A stretch of DNA of 33,233 bases, from NCBI GenBank assembly GCA_900547275.1, contig URGA01000013.1, positions 1 through 33,233 on the forward strand, read 5' to 3'. Each line of letters starts with the position of its first letter. The first letter of the stretch is position 1. The stretch comes from an uncultured Oscillospiraceae bacterium (GTDB lineage Bacteria > Bacillota > Clostridia > Oscillospirales > Acutalibacteraceae). The notes beneath the pieces are model-generated. The model ran no database searches, was not told the origin of the DNA, and saw nothing but the letters and a program-made list of their open reading frames with translations. A program made the translations under genes and the position numbers. Below are positions 15,607 to 24,800 of this stretch, piece by piece.

Positions 15607-17169
15607 TTAGTGCTTGATGTCGTCCCATTTAACGCCGTTAACGTGGAACAGTTCATCGAAGTCGTAAACGTTGCATTCATCCTTGGTGTGGTTAGGATAC
15701 CAAACCTGAGCGAAGAACGGGTTTGTCTTGGCAATATTGTCGTAATCCCATTTCTTCTGAGGAATGAAGCATTCGGGGCACCAGTGACCGCCGAGAAGGA
15801 TAAGAGCAGGGCTTGCTTCAAATTCAGCGCCGCAGTAGCCGCATTTCCATTTAAGCTTTGTAGCCATGTCGCCCTTAACCATTGTTTCGCTGAGGCATTC
15901 GCCGCCGCGGAACTTAGCAGCCTGCTTCATGTCTTCAATGTCAAGCTCAGATTCAGGCTTGCTCTCATCATAACCATGGTCAAGTTTATAGTTTTCAGCG
16001 TCGCTGCTGTCTTTGTTGAACTTAATGATTTCAACGTCTTTCCAATCCTTCGGAATCTTAGCCCAGTCTTCATATGTGCCGTAGTATGCAGAAATTCTAA
16101 CCTGATTTCTTGTAGCGATCCAGTCAAGAGTACCGAAATCTTTTGTCTCTGCAATCTTCTTCATGAAGGGCTTTGCACAAGCGGCAACAAGGCTCTTCGG
16201 AAGATATCTCGGAATTTTGAAGTAAAATTCAACGTGATCAGCAAGTCTGTTGAAATAGTCCTGAATAGGAAGATTTTCACGGAAGTGAAGGAATTCTTCG
16301 AGCTTATCGCCGTCAGCATAGAACTGACCGTGGAAGTTCTTAAGAATGAACCAGTTAGGATCAAAGAGCTTTTCAGGACCTGCAAGACCGAGTGTACCAA
16401 GAAGCAGGCACTCGAACTCGTAGTTAGAAATTCTGTATTCCTTACCTGAACCGATGTTGTAGAAGTGATTCCAGAAATCAGAACCAAGGTGACCGGCAGC
16501 GTCTTCAGTTACAAGGTTGCACATAAGACGACCGCTGTCTTCAACGGTGCACCATTCAAGAACGCCGTTGATCGGAACGTGGAACATGATCGGGTCCATA
16601 TTCTTAAGGATGTTGGGATAAAGAATACCGGACTGACGCATTACAACCCAGTTCTTGATACCGCTTTCAACGAAAGTACGCTCAGCTACTGTCTTGGAGA
16701 TTGCATAATGGTCATAAATTGAAATTTTGATCGGGTCTCCGCAGCGTCCCCAGTGGATCGGATAGTTACGGTCGCCTGTTTCGGCAACAGTGCCTATGTA
16801 GCATACTTTGATTTCATCAGCATTGGGCTGAGAGAGAACAGCTTTGCAGATGTTCTGTGCAGCGCCGATGTTTGTAGTCTGTGTTCTGTAAGGTTTCCAG
16901 TCAGCAGTAGGGGATACCATGCCGCCTACGTGGAGAACATAATCTGCGCCTGTAACGCCTTCAAGGATAGCGTCATAGTCGTTAAGGTCACCCCAAACGA
17001 TTTTTACGTTAGGCTTAGCAGAAAGGTCTTTAAGTTTTTCTACATTCTTGGGGCTTTTACGAGCCAGCATTTTGATGTTGATTTCATTGGGCTTTTTGAG
17101 CATTTCCTGAACGGCAGCCCAACCCATGTTACCGGTACCGCCGGTAATAAAAACGGTTTTCTTTGCCAT
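15607..17169 (-). CDS. Extended SDR (NAD-dependent epimerase/dehydratase type) with C-terminal zinc ribbon
   Basis: 520 residues. The start is the ATG at 17169, 6-8 bases after AAGGAGG; the frame extends nine codons upstream without a ribosome site. The Rossmann motif TGGTGNMG is at 9-16, NAD-fold strands follow (WGDLND, ADYVLHVGGMV), and a catalytic YxxxK is seen in YDHYAISK. Beyond the usual ~310-residue SDR body there is an unfamiliar region (about 300-440) and then C443-x2-C446...C464-x2-C467, a zinc-ribbon-like knuckle pair, with a tryptophan- and aspartate-rich tail. Substrate unknown. Transcribed alone, between two terminators. Confidence 0.82.
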   Translation of the reverse strand: MAKKTVFITGGTGNMGWAAVQEMLKKPNEINIKMLARKSPKNVEKLKDLSAKPNVKIVWGDLNDYDAILEGVTGADYVLHVGGMVSPTADWKPYRTQTTNIGAAQNICKAVLSQPNADEIKVCYIGTVAETGDRNYPIHWGRCGDPIKISIYDHYAISKTVAERTFVESGIKNWVVMRQSGILYPNILKNMDPIMFHVPINGVLEWCTVEDSGRLMCNLVTEDAAGHLGSDFWNHFYNIGSGKEYRISNYEFECLLLGTLGLAGPEKLFDPNWFILKNFHGQFYADGDKLEEFLHFRENLPIQDYFNRLADHVEFYFKIPRYLPKSLVAACAKPFMKKIAETKDFGTLDWIATRNQVRISAYYGTYEDWAKIPKDWKDVEIIKFNKDSSDAENYKLDHGYDESKPESELDIEDMKQAAKFRGGECLSETMVKGDMATKLKWKCGYCGAEFEASPALILLGGHWCPECFIPQKKWDYDNIAKTNPFFAQVWYPNHTKDECNVYDFDELFHVNGVKWDDIKH

Positions 17170-17206
17170 TATTTTTACCTCCTTAACAATGGGCATTTTC
17201 TAATAT

Positions 17207-17235
17207 ATTATAAACGAATTATTAACAAAAAACAA
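17207..17235 (-). promoter_or_regulatory. Candidate promoter of the SDR gene
   Basis: On the minus strand, TTGTTT (17235-17230), 17-base spacer, TATAAT (17212-17207), about 38 bases before the start codon. Confidence 0.55.
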
Positions 17236-17341
17236 CGCCAATTGTTTGATTATTCATATTTAGATGACAAAAAAATCCTTGTATTTTTGTGCAATATGAC
17301 GAATGGCAAAAAATAGTTTTTCAATATATACTGAAAAAAGG

Positions 17342-17370
17342 TTGACATTCCACTATAAATAGAGTATATT
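17342..17370 (+). promoter_or_regulatory. Sigma-A promoter of metK
   Basis: Perfect TTGACA (17342-17347), 17-base spacer, TATATT (17365-17370). Transcription would start near 17377, ahead of the riboswitch. The 17236-17341 stretch before it is AT-rich and shows only a weak TTTTTCA/TGAAAAA hairpin (17317-17338). Confidence 0.88.
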
Positions 17371-17390
17371 ATCTTTAAATTAAATATCCA

Positions 17391-17482
17391 TTATCTAGAG
17401 TGACCGAGGGACAGGCCCGATGACGTCACAGCAACCTGCATTTGTAAGGTGCTAATACCTGCGGAAAATTCCGAGTGATGAG
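17391..17482 (+). ncRNA. SAM-I (S-box) riboswitch aptamer
   Basis: S-adenosylmethionine-sensing leader. The S-box signatures GAGGGACAGGCCCGATGA (17406-17423), GCAACC (17431-17436) and GGTGCTAATACC (17448-17459) are present in order. P1 can form from TTATC (17391-17395) and GATGA (17477-17481); P4 is short (CGG/CCG around AAAATT). CCGAGTG (17471-17477) can instead pair with CGCTCGG (17499-17505) in the terminator, giving an antiterminator when SAM is scarce. Controls metK, which makes the ligand. Confidence 0.93.
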
Positions 17483-17491
17483 GTGAATTTC

Positions 17492-17519
17492 GCATGCACG
17501 CTCGGTGTATGCTTTTTTT
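17492..17519 (+). terminator. Riboswitch-controlled terminator before metK
   Basis: GCATGCAC (17492-17499), loop GCTCG, GTGTATGC (17505-17512), then seven Ts. The loop side is shared with the proposed antiterminator. Confidence 0.9.
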
Positions 17520-17549
17520 ATTTGTATAAAGTACCAGGAGGAGACTTAT

Positions 17550-18728
17550 ATGGCTAAACATTTATTTACAAGCGAATCCGTAACAAAAGGTCATCCGGAT
17601 AAGATTTGTGACCAGATTTCAGACGGTATTCTTGACGCTATGCTTGAACAGGATCCAATGAGCCGTGTTGCCTGTGAAACGACATGCACTACGGGTCAGG
17701 TTCTTGTTATGGGCGAAATTACAACTAAAGCTCAGGTGGATATTCCTGCTATTGTCAGAAAGATTATCTGCGATATCGGTTATGACGATGACAAAAAAGG
17801 ATTTAACGGAAACACTTGTGCAGTTCTTACGGCTCTCGATAAACAGAGCCCGGATATTGCTCTCGGCGTTGACCGTTCACTTGAACTTAAGAACAATGAA
17901 AAAGACGACTATAATCTTAACGGTGCCGGCGACCAGGGCATGATGTTCGGTTATGCCTGCAACGAGACGGAAGAGCTTATGCCTCTGCCGATAAGTCTTG
18001 CTCATAAGCTTGCCGTAAAACTGACGGAAGTTCGTGAAAACGGAACCCTTCCTTATCTTTATGCCGACGGCAAGACCCAGGTAACTGTTGAATACGACGA
18101 CGGCAAACCTGTAAAAGTTACGGCGGTAGTCGTTTCAAGCCAGCACAGCGCTGATGTTGACTTGGAAACTCTTCGCCGGGATATTATTGAAAAAGTAATC
18201 AAAGCTACTGTTCCTGCTGAACTTATGGATGACGATACAGTATTCTTTGTAAATCCGACGGGCCGCTTTGTTGTTGGCGGTCCTCACGGCGACAGCGGTC
18301 TTACTGGACGTAAAATCATTGTTGATACATACGGTGGTTATGCTCGCCACGGCGGCGGTGCGTTCAGCGGAAAGGACCCGACAAAGGTAGACAGAAGCGC
18401 CGCTTATGCCGCAAGATGGGTTGCTAAAAATATCGTAGCCGCCGGACTTGCTGATAAATGCGAGGTAGAACTTGCATATGCTATCGGCGTAGCAAAGCCT
18501 GTTTCTGTTATGGTAGATACTGAAGGTACAGGCAAGAAGAGCGACGAAGAAATCTGCGAAATCATCAACAAAGTATTTGATCTTCGTCCTTCAGCTATTA
18601 TTGACGCTCTTGATCTTCGCCGTCCGATTTACCGTAACCTCGCAGCATACGGTCATATGGGCAGAGAAGATCTCGGTGTAAGCTGGGAGAAACTCGACAA
18701 GGTTGACGAAATCAAAAAATATATGTAA
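17550..18728 (+). CDS. metK: S-adenosylmethionine synthetase
   Basis: Makes SAM from methionine and ATP; cytoplasmic, 392 residues, normal length. The ATG at 17550 is chosen for AGGAGGA (17537-17543); an in-frame ATG at 17505 lies inside the terminator hairpin. Signature motifs are [17 protein letters not shown] near the N terminus, [12 protein letters not shown] in the middle, and [20 protein letters not shown] after it. Regulated by the SAM-I leader, so high SAM should shut it off by premature termination. Confidence 0.98.
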   Translation: MAKHLFTSESVTKGHPDKICDQISDGILDAMLEQDPMSRVACETTCTTGQVLVMGEITTKAQVDIPAIVRKIICDIGYDDDKKGFNGNTCAVLTALDKQSPDIALGVDRSLELKNNEKDDYNLNGAGDQGMMFGYACNETEELMPLPISLAHKLAVKLTEVRENGTLPYLYADGKTQVTVEYDDGKPVKVTAVVVSSQHSADVDLETLRRDIIEKVIKATVPAELMDDDTVFFVNPTGRFVVGGPHGDSGLTGRKIIVDTYGGYARHGGGAFSGKDPTKVDRSAAYAARWVAKNIVAAGLADKCEVELAYAIGVAKPVSVMVDTEGTGKKSDEEICEIINKVFDLRPSAIIDALDLRRPIYRNLAAYGHMGREDLGVSWEKLDKVDEIKKYM

Positions 18729-18770
18729 TTATAACTTTGCTTATGCAAAATAATTAGAGTTTAAGCAATA

Positions 18771-18801
18771 AAAACGCTCCGGAAAACCGGAGCGTTTTTT
18801 T
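18771..18801. terminator. Bidirectional terminator between metK and proC
   Basis: AAAACGCTCCGG (18771-18782), loop AAAA, CCGGAGCGTTTT (18787-18798) and further Ts. Perfect 12-base stem with A and T runs on both sides, ending convergent metK and proC. Confidence 0.93.
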
Positions 18802-18806
18802 AATAA

Positions 18807-19604
18807 TTAAAGTTTGCTGTCTTTTTCAACGGCGGCGTCTACAGCGTTTTGAATTGCGGTTTCAAATCCATCTTCCTTAAGGGACAAAACGCCTTCAATT
18901 GTTGTACCGCCGGGTGAGCATACATTGTCTACAAGTTCCCAAGGGTGCTTATCAGACTCCATTATCATTTTTGCACTGCCGTAAACGCTTTGCGCGGCAA
19001 TTTTAAGTGCGTCTGATTTTTTCATGCCGTTCTTCACTCCGGCTCTTGCCAGTGCGTCAATGAACATATAGACAAATGCAGGACTGCATCCGCCTAGAAC
19101 ACCGAAAAGCGGGAATGAACTTTCGTCAAGTTCAAGAACTTTGCCTGTGTTTTCCATCAGTTCAACAACGGTTTTTACGTCGTTTTCATCTGCAACGCTG
19201 TTTTTGCATACTGCGCTTACCGCTTCGCTTACAACAGCGTTGATATTAGGCATTACTCTGATTATTCTGGCTTCGTTGCTCAGGAATGAAGCAATGAAAT
19301 CTGTTGATTTCCCTGCGGCTATGGATACAAGCAGGTTGTTTTTTGCACCTACAGTTTCATCAATTTCAGACAAAACGGAGGAAAGTACGTTTGGCTTTAC
19401 AGCCAGAAAGACAACTTCGCTTTTTTCAGCCGCTTCAACAGCGGAAGAACATTTTTCAACAGAACATTGCTGAGATAGTTTTTCCATTGCGGGAGCATAA
19501 CTGTCATAAACATTTATATTATATTTTTCAGTGGCAGGGGAACTGACAATGCCTTTAATAATAGCAGAACCCATATTGCCGCAGCCAATAAAGCCGATAT
19601 TCAT
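18807..19604 (-). CDS. proC: Pyrroline-5-carboxylate reductase
   Basis: Last step of proline synthesis: NAD(P)H reduction of 1-pyrroline-5-carboxylate. 265 residues, as usual. The N-terminal Rossmann motif GFIGCGNMG (4-12) is followed by FLAVKPN, RVMPN and the C-terminal signature region SPGGTTIEGV. GGAGG lies ahead of the ATG on the minus strand. It has its own promoter overlapping the end of spoIIID and no other proline genes nearby. Confidence 0.96.
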   Translation of the reverse strand: MNIGFIGCGNMGSAIIKGIVSSPATEKYNINVYDSYAPAMEKLSQQCSVEKCSSAVEAAEKSEVVFLAVKPNVLSSVLSEIDETVGAKNNLLVSIAAGKSTDFIASFLSNEARIIRVMPNINAVVSEAVSAVCKNSVADENDVKTVVELMENTGKVLELDESSFPLFGVLGGCSPAFVYMFIDALARAGVKNGMKKSDALKIAAQSVYGSAKMIMESDKHPWELVDNVCSPGGTTIEGVLSLKEDGFETAIQNAVDAAVEKDSKL

Positions 19605-19631
19605 AATAAAACCTCCGTGATCTTTTTATCT

Positions 19632-19660
19632 ATATTATCACGCAGGCTGAAAAATATCAA
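19632..19660 (-). promoter_or_regulatory. Candidate promoter of proC
   Basis: On the minus strand, TTGATA (19660-19655), 17-base spacer, TAATAT (19637-19632), about 27 bases before the proC start. The -35 box overlaps the spoIIID stop codon. Confidence 0.55.
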
Positions 19661-19914
19661 TCCTTTTTCATATGCCGGTATTTTTCTCTTGTGGCGTTTC
19701 CGCCTCTTATATGACGTTCCGCTTTATTTTCTTCCAAAACTGCCTTAACAGCCTTGTGAAGCATCGGATTAACAGCCTGAAGCCGCTTAGTCACGTCTAT
19801 ATGTACTGTGGATTTGCTGACGCCGAATACTGCCGCGGTTTGTCTTACTGTTGATTTTGTTTCAACTATGTATTTTCCCAGTTCCACGCATCGGCGTTCT
19901 ACATTATCGAGCAT
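19657..19914 (-). CDS. spoIIID: Sporulation transcriptional regulator SpoIIID
   Basis: Small DNA-binding protein (85 residues) that acts in the mother cell after sigma-E, activating and repressing sporulation genes. It has the family core GKYIVETKSTVRQTAAVFG (13-31), the helix-turn-helix with GVSKSTVH (31-38), LQAVNP, and the basic C-terminal segment RHIRGGNATREKY (67-79) that contacts DNA. The ribosome site is weak (GGTGA or AAGGA upstream). Isolated here between proC and the PRPP-synthetase pair rather than near spoIIQ as in some relatives. Confidence 0.96.
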   Translation of the reverse strand: MLDNVERRCVELGKYIVETKSTVRQTAAVFGVSKSTVHIDVTKRLQAVNPMLHKAVKAVLEENKAERHIRGGNATREKYRHMKKD

Positions 19915-19935
19915 CCGTCTTCACCGTCCTTGCTA

Positions 19936-19966
19936 ATTTATATGGCGATGAAAACCGAAATATGAA
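19936..19966 (-). promoter_or_regulatory. Candidate sigma-E promoter of spoIIID
   Basis: On the minus strand TTCATATTT (around 19966-19958) and CATATAAAT (19944-19936) place ATA-N17-ATA, close to the sigma-E pattern ATA-N16/18-CATACANT known from Bacillus. spoIIID is a sigma-E target there, which supports the reading; the -10 is imperfect. Confidence 0.5.
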
Positions 19967-19981
19967 TTTATATGTTTACGC

Positions 19982-20016
19982 AAAAAAACAGGCGCCGAAT
20001 TCTTCGGTGCCTGTTT
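19982..20016 (-). terminator. Terminator after the PRPP synthetase operon
   Basis: AAACAGGC and GCCTGTTT (19986-19993, 20009-20016) enclose an inner GCCGAA/TTCGGT stem; the A-run at 19982-19988 supplies a T-tract on the minus strand, 10 bases past the stop of the anchored protein. Confidence 0.88.
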
Positions 20017-20026
20017 CGTTTAAATA

Positions 20027-20620
20027 TTATTTTTCGCTTTCGGTTGTTGCTTCCTGTTCGTCGTGCTCATCTTGAATTTGACCGATTATATCGGTAAGAG
20101 AACGCATATTGAGTTCATCAACCTTATCATACTTCGAAACTTCCTGTTCTTCGACTTCTTCTCCGTCTTCTTCAATGAGAGTAAGAGTAAGTACGTCGCC
20201 GTAAATAGTGAATTTATACACCATTTTCTTTTCTGTATTCGGGTTATAGAGTGTTATCTTATTACCGTCTATGGTGTATTCACCGTCGAAGTTGAAATTA
20301 GAAAGGAAACTGTCGTAAGTTCCGTTTTCGTAGAAAACATATGCAACCAAATCCGGTTTATCCTGGCTCTGCCAATTTCCTATGATCGCTTTTTCTTTAG
20401 AAGTAAAAACGCTCTGAACGGCTTCTACGGGATTTTGTTCAGTTACTACACAGAACACACCGCCGCCGATAATAATAACGGCAAGCAGGCAAACGACAGC
20501 AATGATTATTCCTTTTTTGCTTACGTTGATCTTCTTTTTTGTTTTTTTGTCCGCTTGGGTTGTATCGCTTTCAAGAGCCCAAGAATTTTCTTCGGTTACT
20601 CTGTTTTCTTTTTCGTCCAT
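20027..20620 (-). CDS. Membrane-anchored protein with lipocalin-like (DUF5640-type) domain
   Basis: 197 residues, function unknown. A charged cytoplasmic N terminus (1-35, rich in Glu, Asp and Lys) leads to one transmembrane helix (about 37-60, IIIAVVCLLAVIIIGGGV), leaving the rest outside. The outer part has the small beta-rich pattern GNWQSQDKPDLVAYVFYEN...GEYTIDGNKITLY common to DUF5640/lipocalin-like extracellular proteins of Clostridia. The C terminus is strongly acidic. It starts one base after the PRPP synthetase stop, so it is in the same transcript. Confidence 0.75.
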   Translation of the reverse strand: MDEKENRVTEENSWALESDTTQADKKTKKKINVSKKGIIIAVVCLLAVIIIGGGVFCVVTEQNPVEAVQSVFTSKEKAIIGNWQSQDKPDLVAYVFYENGTYDSFLSNFNFDGEYTIDGNKITLYNPNTEKKMVYKFTIYGDVLTLTLIEEDGEEVEEQEVSKYDKVDELNMRSLTDIIGQIQDEHDEQEATTESEK

Positions 20621-20621
20621 A

Positions 20622-21806
20622 TCAGTTTTCTTCCTTTAATCCTTTTTTAACAAGAATGTTGTGAATTTTTACGGAGCAGTCGAGAAGTGAGGATACAGAC
20701 ATATCGTGATTGAGAGTATCAAGGAAATATGCCATGTATTTTGAGAGTTCAACACTCTGGTACCAGTTTCTGGAAAGAAGTTCGGGGGTCTGGTAAACAC
20801 CGTTTGTTGTAAATACTTTGTCAAAAATGCCGTCGGCATACGCTTTGTCAAATACTTCAAGACCGTTGCAGAAGAGACCGAAAGTTGTGCAGACAAAGAT
20901 TCTGCCTGCCTTAAGGCTCTTAAGTTTTGAGCAAACCTCAAGCATTGATTCACCGGAAGAAATCATATCGTCAACAATGATGATATCTTTTCCTTCAACT
21001 GAATCACCGAGATACTGGTGCTCAACAATTGGGTTTCTTCCGTTAACTATTTTAGTATAGTCGCGTCTCTTATAGAACATACCAAGATTAACGCCAAGCT
21101 GTGTTGCAAAATAAATACATCTGTGCATAGCGCCTTCGTCAGGGGAGATAATCATCAGATGATCTTTGTCAACTTTAAGATCGTCAACAGTATTAACAAG
21201 AGCTTTGATCATCTGGTATGTGGGCATAACGTTTTCAAATGAACCGTTGGGGATTGAGTTCTGAACACGTTTGTCGTGAGCGTCAAATGTAATAATGTTG
21301 TCAACGCCAAGGTTAACAAGTTCCTGGAGAGCAAGAGCGCAGTCAAGAGATTCTCTTGAACTTCTCTTGTGCTGACGTCCTTCATAAAGCATCGGCATAA
21401 GAATTGAAATTCTCTTTGCCTTGCCGGAAATAGCAGAGATAACTCTCTTTAGATCAGCAAAGTGATCATCGGGAGACATAGGCACTTCCATGCCGTACAT
21501 GCTGTAAGTACAACTGTAATTGAATACGTCTGCAATAATGTAAATATCAAAACCTCTGACGCTTTCGTTGATAACGCCTTTACCTTCGCCTGATCCGAAA
21601 CGGGGAAGGCTTACGTCGATTTTGTAGGTTCCTCGCTGGTAACCGTAAAACGCAATGTTCTGGTGGTGCTCGCTTGCCTGAGTGGCACGCCATTTAATGA
21701 GATACTTGTCGATTTTGTCTCCAAGTTCTTCACAACCCGGCATTGCAATTATACCGAGAGGGCCTACGGGGATTGTTTCTACATTTTCTGCGGTTTTTCT
21801 GGGCAT
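20622..21806 (-). CDS. Ribose-phosphate pyrophosphokinase (divergent class)
   Basis: PRPP synthetase family protein of 394 residues, longer than the usual ~315. The C-terminal PRPP-binding loop is intact (DIIIVDDMISSGES, 274-287), as is FDAHDK (174-179). The ATP-side flexible loop reads YEGRQHKRSSRESL (141-154) and the usual DLHAxQIQGFF signature is absent, so it belongs to a divergent clostridial class. Probable product is PRPP for nucleotides, histidine and NAD, but a second role or a classical Prs elsewhere is possible. GAGGAGG precedes the ATG. It leads a two-gene operon. Confidence 0.87.
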   Translation of the reverse strand: MPRKTAENVETIPVGPLGIIAMPGCEELGDKIDKYLIKWRATQASEHHQNIAFYGYQRGTYKIDVSLPRFGSGEGKGVINESVRGFDIYIIADVFNYSCTYSMYGMEVPMSPDDHFADLKRVISAISGKAKRISILMPMLYEGRQHKRSSRESLDCALALQELVNLGVDNIITFDAHDKRVQNSIPNGSFENVMPTYQMIKALVNTVDDLKVDKDHLMIISPDEGAMHRCIYFATQLGVNLGMFYKRRDYTKIVNGRNPIVEHQYLGDSVEGKDIIIVDDMISSGESMLEVCSKLKSLKAGRIFVCTTFGLFCNGLEVFDKAYADGIFDKVFTTNGVYQTPELLSRNWYQSVELSKYMAYFLDTLNHDMSVSSLLDCSVKIHNILVKKGLKEEN

Positions 21807-21838
21807 TTATTTTGTTCCTCCTCAATTTTTACGCCAAT

Positions 21839-21867
21839 ATAATACAACAATGAAAACAAGTTGTAAA
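21839..21867 (-). promoter_or_regulatory. Candidate promoter of the PRPP synthetase operon
   Basis: On the minus strand, TTTACA (21867-21862), 17-base spacer, TATTAT (21844-21839), about 32 bases ahead of the start codon. Confidence 0.6.
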
Positions 21868-21879
21868 CTGATTTTACAA
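21861..21879. repeat. Small hairpin after the YfhO gene, overlapping the next -35
   Basis: TTGTAAA (21861-21867), loop CTGAT, TTTACAA (21873-21879). On the minus strand it is followed by CTTGTTTT, so it could be a weak terminator; its arm also contains the -35 of the PRPP synthetase promoter. Confidence 0.4.
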
Positions 21880-21885
21880 ATTATT

Positions 21886-24800
21886 TCAATATTTCTTAAT
21901 TTGTTTATTTTTTCTTGCTTTCACAGCTTTGTAAATATAGTAGCCTGCAATACCTGCAAGAACTGTTCCGGATATTGCTATTCCGTAAGAAAGGCCGCCG
22001 GGTGTGTATTTGATTACAATTTCGTGTTCTCCCGGTTTTACTGCGGCGGTGAGCATGCTTGAGCCCGTTTTAAACGTTTCGGTTTCCTGACCGTCGATAT
22101 AAATTTTCCAGCCGTCGTCATAGGGTATTGAAGTGTAGAGGAAACAGTTATCGTCAGCGGTCAAAGTTCCTTCAATCTTTGTATCGCTCCATTCGGTAAT
22201 ATCAAGAGCACCCGATGAAAGTTTGTCGTATCCTTTTTCAAATACGTCGTTGTCTATTGAATAGGCATACATTGTTACATAGCTGTCGTCGCTTTCCATT
22301 GAGCCGCCGTCGATTGAAACTGAAATTGTTTCTCCTGCTTCATGATAGCCAAGGTCAAGAATATACGGTTCTTCAATGTTCTGTGTAATTGTATCAATCT
22401 CAGCAGACGAAAATTCAACGCTTTTAACGTCAGGTGAGGTGATATATACATAGACGTCACCGTTTTTATCGGGAGTTATCTCAAGGTCAATATAGCCGTA
22501 CTGACTGCCGGATTCGGTTTTGCTGAACCAGAATGTTCCGTTGCCTGTAAAGTCGTCGCCGCTGAGGCAGTCATACTGCGAAGAAAGATACGTGCAATCG
22601 CGGAAAACGCCGTCATATCCTGTGGCAAGGCTGAAATAATTACCCTGAATTTCAAACGGATCTCCTTCTTCCGTTACCCAATCGTTGACGTTTGAGTTAA
22701 CGAGATAAGCAATCGGCAGACAGTAGTCGTTGCGGTAAACAGAAGTAGCGCTGGTGTCGCTTGTGTAAATTTCACTGAAATATGATGAGCTCGGCGTCGG
22801 ATTATCGCCTGCTTTTATCAGGTACTTGATATTGAACATCATATTATAAACAGCTGTTTGCGGATTATAGGTGTAGCTGTTGATGCGGTTGCCGAACATA
22901 CCGAGATTGTATTGAAGCGTTGCGTAGTCCTCATAAGCCATTGATGAGAATGCCGACATTCCGTTATAGCCGAAATAACAAGGGTCCATTCTCCGTTCGA
23001 GGTAAGTCAGCTCTGTTCTGTAAAATCCTTTGTCTTCTTTTTCAATTGCGGAAATTGCTTCCGTATAGGATGCGTAGTTTGCTTTGTATGAAGAATTGTC
23101 CTGAGTGATTACCATTGAATTGCAGTCTGAAACAATAACTTCGCAGAATGCCATTGCAATTACCGTAAAGTGAAGCAGTGCTTTTTTGTAATCAGTCTTT
23201 TTGAGAAGGAGCAAAACGCCGCACCAAACAATGATAAACGCAATGCTTACGTAAATCGTAACTTCACTCATCTTTGTTGTAATGAATTTCTGGGCAACGC
23301 AGATGAAGAAAATCCAGGAAAGAGAGACATACATGATATCCTTATAATTTATCGAACGGATATGCATAAGTCCTCTAAAGGAAATTACAAGCAGGATAAA
23401 TGTATACATATATGAATAGCGGAACGGCAGATCGTTGGGGAAGTGAAAAGCGTGCCACATGAAATTCATAACGTTGTTGTCAAAACTGAACAGGAAGAAA
23501 ATCAGCAAAAGCACATAGACGAGTTTTTCTTTAAGCTTGATTTCCTTATTGATCAGATAAAGAGGTACTGTTATAAGCGCCAGCATTCCGCAGTAAACGT
23601 TGGGCAGAACGTCGTCTCCGCTGCTTCGGATAGTCGTTTCCAGACTTGCAAGATGAGAAGTGATAAAGTCGAATATCGGGAAATATGATTCAAACGTTGT
23701 GGGAAACGTATCTGATGTTGCAGAAGAGGAACGGAGAAGTATATAAGTGGGGATTAACGTTGCGGCACAAACTGCTCCCGCAATTACAGAATAAAATGCA
23801 AATCGCACAGCTCTGTTGAGAAAATTGTTTTCCATAATCTTCTTGACAGAGTATTTTTCTTTTACTGTAAGGTCTGTTTCCTTAACTTTTTTAACAGGTT
23901 TGTAAGAGATGGCATAGAACGCCAGAAAATATATTACCGAAAATACGCAAGCCATAAAGCCCATATAGTAATTTGAAAACAGAAGAATAGCAAGTGTCGC
24001 GGCGTAAAGTTTTCCGTTGCCGCTTTTAATGATTTGCTCAATTCCCAGCGCAATAAGAGGAAGCCAGATCATTCCGTCAATCCACATTATGTTCCAGTAA
24101 TATGCAAGGAAGTACGCAGAAAACGCGTAAAATACGCCGAATGCAGCAGTAATGTAGGAATGGCGGTTAAGACTTTTTCTAAGATAAAAAGTAAAAGTTG
24201 CGGCGCTGAAAACGCATTTTACAATTACCATAGTAGTAATTGCAAAAGAAATGTCTGCTTTGTCAAAGAAGAAAATGATTATAGAAAACGGGCTTGAAAG
24301 ATAGTTGAAGTAGTTGCCGAGAAAACTGCTACCGCCGCCGCTTTCCCACGAGTAAAGAAAACTTTTTCCTTCAACAACTCTGTCGTATAGTTCGGCAAAC
24401 AGAGGACCGTACTGATGGTAGAGGTCCATTCTCATAACTGTTGAATCGCCAAACGGGAATACTGCAAAAACTATAAAGATAAATGAGATACAGATAAGCG
24501 CGGCAACAGCGGAAGCCGCAACGAATCTGTTGCGGAAAAAGAATCTGTAAAATCTGCCTTTGCATTTGTCTTCGGCTTTGTCTATGCATTCAAAAACAAT
24601 CAAACGGTCATAAAAATAATTAAAAACAAATATTACCGTAAAAGATGCAAGCCAAACGAAAGAGGAATTGCGGGAAAGTACAGTACCGAACAGAAAATCA
24701 AAAACTTTGAAAAATCCAAAATCTACGGCAACTCTGAATATAAAAGTCAGTTGCTTGGCAGTGGATGCTATGCCTCTTGTAAAAACAAACTTCTTTTCAA

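Noticed and set aside
15610..16449. Plus-strand open frame of 279 codons opposite the SDR gene
   Set aside because: Antisense to conserved SDR coding sequence with its zinc knuckles; composition of a mirror frame and no start signal.
16753..17316. Plus-strand open frame of 187 codons over the SDR 5' end and its promoter
   Set aside because: Overlaps the well supported SDR start, ribosome site and promoter; no domain recognised.
17317..17338. TTTTTCA/TGAAAAA hairpin before the metK promoter
   Set aside because: Pure AT-rich pairing in an AT-rich gap; expected by chance and with no position that suggests a role.
17505..17549. Upstream in-frame ATG for metK
   Set aside because: It sits inside the riboswitch terminator and lacks a ribosome site, while AGGAGGA supports the start at 17550.
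21682..22062. Plus-strand frame across the PRPP synthetase promoter
   Set aside because: Antisense to two good genes and a regulatory gap; no ribosome site.
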